64,000 nt of DNA from Lingula anatina (Eukaryota > Brachiopoda > Lingulata > Lingulida > Lingulidae): NCBI RefSeq assembly GCF_001039355.2, contig NW_019774303.1:456131-520130 (forward strand), read 5' to 3'. Position numbers and translations under genes: made by a program. Of the stretch, positions 59,006 through 64,000 are shown in pieces (the first letter of the stretch is position 1; every line of letters begins with the position of its first letter). The notes under the pieces were generated by a model. It had not been told where the DNA came from. It did not search any database and saw nothing but the letters and a program-made list of their open reading frames with translations.

Positions 59006-62000
59006 ATGATATCCATAATGTTTAGGAATATACTTCGGCCTGAAATAGTCATTGATATTGGAAAATGTTCCAGGAAATTTGGCCAAAATGAACGGTCAAA
59101 GACGAGCACGTTTCTGGGGGCTTGTTGTAGGTCACTGGTAAACAGATGCAGTCAGCAGTTAGAAGTCATAGGAGGAATATTTGTAAAGCAATGTAATGCT
59201 GTTGTCATACACCGGGCTAAGAGAGGTTGTCAGATATTGACATCATATAATAGATTATATGATGAAAAACTGGCTAAAGAAGTGATGAAAAACTTTGTAC
59301 GGAATTTGAAGACGAGGGGGCGGCGAGGTGTACTCTTGAGTGGAGCAGGGTTTGCAGCAAAACAAAATATTTCAGACGATGAACTACAAAAGTGAGTTTA
59401 CTCAGTCACCACCCTTACTGTTGCTCAGTTCAAATATAAGGGATATTTCAACTGCAGAATATGAAAATTAAGTATTTGTTGTCAGTTCAGGGAGGTTATA
59501 CAACATTCAAGATTGTGTAACAGTTAACATATAAGGAATGCCCATTACTTGTTTTGTTAAAGGTACTCTATATGGGGTTTGCCTGCCAAAGTTAATCGAA
59601 ACTAATTTTCCTTGGGGGGAAAAATGAATCCTCCCCCCACCTGTCACAAATTTCTCGACCTGTTCTTGCACTTGGATTTGATGTTGTATTCCATTTTGAA
59701 TTTAAGACTTTAGTTCTTAAATAGTGTCTAATCATTGAAAAATGCCATGTCTTCCTTTAAAGTACTTTTATTTGAGGGATTTTATAGTATTAAAGCCTGA
59801 ATTTGGAAAGAATAGTAGCTTTGAAGGATACCTAGACTTAGAAAATTTAAAACCTGCACAGCATACCTTAACATGAGCTGTCAATTTAGCAATGTTTGTA
59901 CATTTTCCTTTGTTATTTCTTTTATTAGTTTTTGGTTGTTTTGTAACTTGATTACCATATTTTCTTTCTAGCTGTGTTGCAGATATGCACCATATTGAAA
60001 ATCTGAATGAATACACCAGGAAACAGAAAAGCTCTTCCAAAGATAAAATTTCAGAGACAAATAACACAGGCAATGGAAATGGGAATGACTCGCATTACAT
60101 GGATGATTGGGAGTGTGTTATTGACAAAGATACATTCAAAATATGGAGAAAACAAATGGCTGATAGCCATTTGTATGAATACAAAGGTGTGCATTTTTCT
60201 TTTTTAGAATTTCATGTTACTGTTTTCTAACATAAGAGATGAATTACTTTTGTTGATATTTTTATGACTGGATAAACTTTGATAAGTGACATTTGAAAGT
60301 TATTCTAAAAAAATAATTTTCAAAAAAGGCTCTTGAAATAACATGAATTACATTTTGATTGAGAGAATGAATTAAATAGTTTTGGTGCTTTATCTAAATT
60401 ATATTTTTCTAGATCACTCAAGTAAAGCTTTTCAATATTTTTTTCTTTGACTGGCACATATTTTATAATGGGCATAGAATGTAATTCAATATTTTTTGTT
60501 TTGCAGTATTTGGTAGATTCTATGATATTCCTGCTACTGCTTTCCTTGATGTTCAGGTTAGTGGGATATAATAGTTAGTTGGATAATATTAAAAATAGAA
60601 AATTCTTTATTAATTTTTTAATTTTATGCAAAAGTATAGAGACCTTACATTTTGGTTTCTTGCCTAAGAAATTGTTAAGAAATCAATTGTGAATTTATTA
60701 TTAGTTTTTTTTTTGTTTGTTTGTTTTTTTAGATTGATCTGGAGTTTCGAAAGACATGGGACAAAATGGTGATCAATCTAGAAAAGGTGGAAGAAGATAA
60801 AGAGTCTAATAATGAAATTGTGCATTGGGTCACTCGATATCCGGTGGGTGCAAAATTTAGTCTTTTATGTGAATTTTTTATTTTTGGTTCCAATTGAAAC
60901 ATCTTAGTCTGCATTAAAAACTAGTCACATTTGCTGGCTCATGTAGAATGTTTTAATGATTTTGTAATTTTTTTCTTTTCTAGTACCCAATGTATGCGAG
61001 GGAATATGTGTATAGACGTAGATTTAAGGTAATTAACTTAGAATGATCAAATGGCTCACAATACTTAAAGGCATTGGAGAAAAAATACGGGAGCAAAGTA
61101 TATACTGTGTGAAAACATTTCCATAGTAATCTAGTCTGAATTGCGAAAGATAAGTAGCTCTGAAGGATATGTAGACACACATGCAGCATACCTTTAACAT
61201 TATGATCTCATGAACTATCAATTTAACATTGCCATGAAAGGTATTGGAGAAAAAATACCGGAGAAAAATACAAAATGAAAACAGATTTTGATAGTATTTT
61301 CAATGCCAGTGCAAAATCAACTTCACCATATAAATTCATTAAAAAACACTAAAGAAAGGTTTTTTTTAAACGTCCTTGGGGAACAAAATTCATTACTTAT
61401 TCTTGTCATTATGAGCCTCTAAGTGTGATAACCTTTTTTTTTTTCAATAACTGAATATTAGATTTTTAAATGTAGAATACTGGTGTTAATAGCATGTTCT
61501 CATTTATCAGTATGTGAAGTAAGATAATAGTGATAAATAATCATATACCCTGCTTATATTTTGTCACAGGTCTTTGAAGAGGAGAAAGTGATAGTACTGG
61601 TGTCCAGATCCACTGACCATGAGAAATGTCCAGAGACTAAGGACTATATCAGGGTCAAGCCATACAGTTCTGTTATGGTCATCAAGCCCCACACAGAGTT
61701 TGATCAAGTAGGTTAAAATTTTTTACCAGGATTTAAATTTTGAAAAGCATGTTATTGCAGATACAGACAGGAAAGCACTAACTTTCATTTGTGCTAGATA
61801 ATTAGTTTTGAAACCAAAAAAGATTTTCCAAAATGTATAAAAGTACCAGTTTGAAAATAAAAGCCATTTTAATGCAAGTCCAACATTAATCTAAAAATAA
61901 ATAAGTTTTTCTTGGTAATTTGTCAGTATGTTAAATATGTTATAAGAAGTGTGATTTGTATCAAATTTCAGAATGGATTAGATTATTTGATGACTTACCA

Positions 62001-62392
62001 TGATGACCCACAAGCCCCAATTCCTTCAGTTGCATACAAATGGATAGCCCGTTCAGGTAGGGAGAGTCCTCTATTGCCATCATTGCAGCACATGTTGTAT
62101 TTTATTATTATTATTCTGTACTTAGTAACGCAAGTGTAATGTTTTGAAATTGCAGAGTGAGGCAAACATCTACCAACGTTTTGTGGCAAAGTTTTACAGG
62201 TTTTGATTTGCAAAAGTTTTACATACTAGTCTGTTTTATGTTTTAGGCTTGCCAGATTTTGTGGAAAGACTTCACAAGGAGGCTAAAAACTATCAGGATA
62301 AATGCAAAGGCCGCAAAAAGCCAAAGACTGGCAGAATTCACAAGGAAGTTGATATTCAACAATATAACAGTGCACATCCTTTAGCAGCATGA
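59006..62392 (+). CDS. STARD7: StAR-related lipid transfer protein 7, mitochondrial
   Basis: Eight exons splice in frame to 391 aa (human 370): 59006-59391, 59972-60186, 60507-60556, 60733-60843, 60984-61028, 61570-61707, 61972-62056, 62247-62392. The N-terminus (MISIMFRNILRPEI) is basic and hydrophobic, fitting a mitochondrial presequence. A long linker leads to the START domain from about residue 172: DDWECVIDKDTFKIWRK, LEFRKTWDKMVINLE, EIVHWVTRYPYPMYAREYVY and KPYSSVMVIKPHTEFDQNGL are STARD7-typical. Family knowledge: it carries phosphatidylcholine to mitochondria and supports cristae and respiration. Met5 is an alternative start. Exon 2 carries an Asn/Gly-rich stretch (NNTGNGNGND). Confidence 0.95.
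59785..59897. repeat. Dispersed repeat fragment in STARD7 intron 1
   Basis: CTGAATTTGGAAAGAATAGT, AGCTTTGAAGGATA and GCATACCTTAACATGAGCTG are collinear with 61125-61232 in intron 5. The larger stretch 59560-59872 starts AAAGGTACTCTATATGGGG and contains TTGCACTTGGATT, recalling the GGTAC-ended MITE, so it may be a diverged element. Confidence 0.6.
61125..61232. repeat. Dispersed repeat fragment in STARD7 intron 5
   Basis: Second copy of the repeat at 59785-59897 (CTGAATTGCGAAAGATAAGT, AGCTCTGAAGGATA, GCATACCTTTAACAT, CTATCAATTTAACA). Same orientation. Confidence 0.6.
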
Positions 62393-62544
62393 TAAAAGCA
62401 TTTTGACTCCAAGTCAAGTAGTCTTCAGATTTCTTCTGGGGATAATTATATATTGACTTAATTAAACATCTGCATTTTGTTTGCAGATTGTTCACTGTAA
62501 ATATTTATTTTTGCTCCAGGTCATTGGATGCCCTTTAGCAGCAA

Positions 62545-62550
62545 AATAAA
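62545..62550 (+). terminator. Candidate poly(A) signal of STARD7
   Basis: AATAAA about 153 bases after the stop codon. From here to 63334 I see no further gene. Confidence 0.45.
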
Positions 62551-63334
62551 TACATTGATATTTTTTATTTGAATGGTGCCTTTTTTTACTTTATTATGTT
62601 TGCACAGTGTTATCAGTTGTGCTTATAGAACTTGGAAGAACGAGAAGCACCAGGGTTGCAAATGGCTATGTGAAATTATAAATAAACGCTCAATTTTCTG
62701 TCTCAGATTATTTGAAGCAGGTTTTAGGTGCCTTTAAATAATTATAACACAAATGGTTTGCCACAACAGAGTGCTCAAAATAAAAGAGAATAACATTTAT
62801 GAATTTAAGTTAAAGTAAGACAAAGAATTTTGTCAAGATAAAACTTCTTTGAAACATTAATAAAAACTTTTGAACACAGGCTTTCAAAATAAAACCGGGT
62901 AATACAAAATATATTGAAACTGATTGCATTGCAGAACAAGACTTGGGGGGGGGGATTTAGGTAAAAGGTGACACCTTAAACACATAATGAGAGTTAAATT
63001 TTCCGTAATTCAAACAAATTGAGACAGTGTCTTAACCAAAATTGCCAGATTCAATCGATTGATATGAGTGCTGCTTCTGTTCGTACCTCTCGAAATTGCG
63101 TTTGAAACTCTTCACAAGCAGGAGATTGGAAAACTACTTTCCTTCTTCCTCTTGTGGAAAAACCCAGTGGGAAAAACCCTGGTTAAACAACGTTATTGTT
63201 GTTTTTGGTCTGCGAAACAACACGCAAGAACCTATAAATATAACTCAGATGACTGAAAAGTTAACTTAAGCATTAATTAAGTTATTAATATCTGAGATGT
63301 AACGGCAATACCTGGGATAGCTGGCCCAAGAAAA

Positions 63335-64000
63335 ATGAGTTTTGAAGAACAATTTTGTCAGATCGGTAAGAATATTTGCTGCATATTTTATCGGGGGTAA
63401 ATTTTAATGAAAACGAACAATGCATTCAAACATTACTCATAGTTTTACGGTCACTAGTCGAAAAATGTATTATAAGTAATTTGTCCTCGAAGGTGTGTCT
63501 AGTACATGGTTACTGGTCCTTGGTTGAATTAGTTTTAATTTTAAACAATGCATTGTCAGAAATATGTCTATAGCCAAGCGTATATATATTTTTTTCCCAA
63601 ACCTCACCGTTTATCGTACTAGTACCATTCATCAGACTCTATAAGTAATATTTTACCTGAGAGAAGTATATCCATACACTTTGGTAACTTTGTTTTTAAA
63701 CTTCATGTGGATCAAGTATACCAGTATCAAGTATACCAGTAGAGCCTGAAATCGAGGTGAAAACTAATATTACTGTTATATCATTTACAGTACATCTATT
63801 TCAGAACATTTTATTGGTTGCCAGTCTTATTTTATTATTGGTTGCCAGTCTTATTATTATTTTATGTTCATATATTTAAATTTAGATCAGGAGCAAGACC
63901 ACAGAGCTAGTGGAGAAATGCATACTGCTAGAGACACTAGTCAAGATGCTGTTGAACAGCAAACATACATCGATGACATATCTGTACAGGAATATGAAAT
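63335..64000 (+). CDS. Unrecognised gene, first two coding exons (runs off the right edge)
   Basis: ATG at 63335 opens MSFEEQFCQI and ends at a good donor (ATCG|GTAAGA, 63365/63366). An acceptor TTTAAATTTAG at about 63885 leads into an open acidic and polar stretch, DQEQDHRASGEMHTARDTSQ followed by DAVEQQTYIDDISVQEYE, to the window edge. The reading frame is continuous across the junction and the composition is coding-like. I do not recognise the family from 48 residues. The intron of about 520 bp fits its neighbours. Confidence 0.55.

Overview
This 64 kb window is AT-rich, intron-rich animal nuclear DNA. Every recognisable gene is split by GT-AG introns of about 0.1-1.7 kb. The gene set (BRWD3/PHIP, DHDDS, TMEM161, ARMC2, FKBP8, CFAP43, STARD7) is typical of metazoans. 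Two genes for building motile flagella, well-kept exon structures, proteins close in length to their human counterparts, and many short foldback/MITE repeats suggest a slowly evolving invertebrate, probably a marine lophotrochozoan. The species cannot be fixed from sequence alone. There is no operon, CRISPR array, tRNA or rRNA that I can see.

Layout: (1) 203-2559 minus, the 5' part of a BRWD3/PHIP gene running off the left edge. (2) 4616-9385 plus, complete DHDDS, divergent from BRWD3. (3) 10390-12057 minus, complete TMEM161, convergent with DHDDS. (4) 13910-20157 plus, a first ARMC2 copy with exons 1-14 only. (5) 22432-30788 plus, a second, complete 18-exon ARMC2. (6) 30789-35406, a repeat-rich intergenic stretch. 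(7) 35407-39891 plus, complete FKBP8. (8) 41304-58529 minus, complete 39-exon CFAP43, convergent with FKBP8. (9) 59006-62392 plus, complete STARD7, divergent from CFAP43 across a 476 bp spacer. (10) 63335 to the right edge, the first two exons of an unrecognised gene.

The most important structural observation is that the only two ambiguous bases (N at 20699 and 57057) each sit exactly on the seam of a direct duplication. The first seam joins two about 8.5 kb copies of the ARMC2 5' region. The second joins two about 245 bp copies of a CFAP43 exon with its flanks, and using both exon copies would break the reading frame. The simplest reading is two haplotype contigs abutted without merging, so the 'tandem ARMC2 duplication' is probably not a biological gene pair. 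The two ARMC2 copies still give a direct view of allele-like variation: a 168 bp transposon insertion with its empty site, an in-frame 18 bp repeat-unit difference, and several indels.

The genes do not form a pathway. They cover chromatin reading (BRWD3), dolichol synthesis (DHDDS), membrane proteins (TMEM161), flagellar axoneme assembly (ARMC2, CFAP43), mitochondrial/ER chaperoning (FKBP8) and phosphatidylcholine transfer to mitochondria (STARD7). I found no convincing undescribed biological system. The non-coding novelty lies in several small non-autonomous transposon families with visible terminal inverted repeats and target-site duplications.
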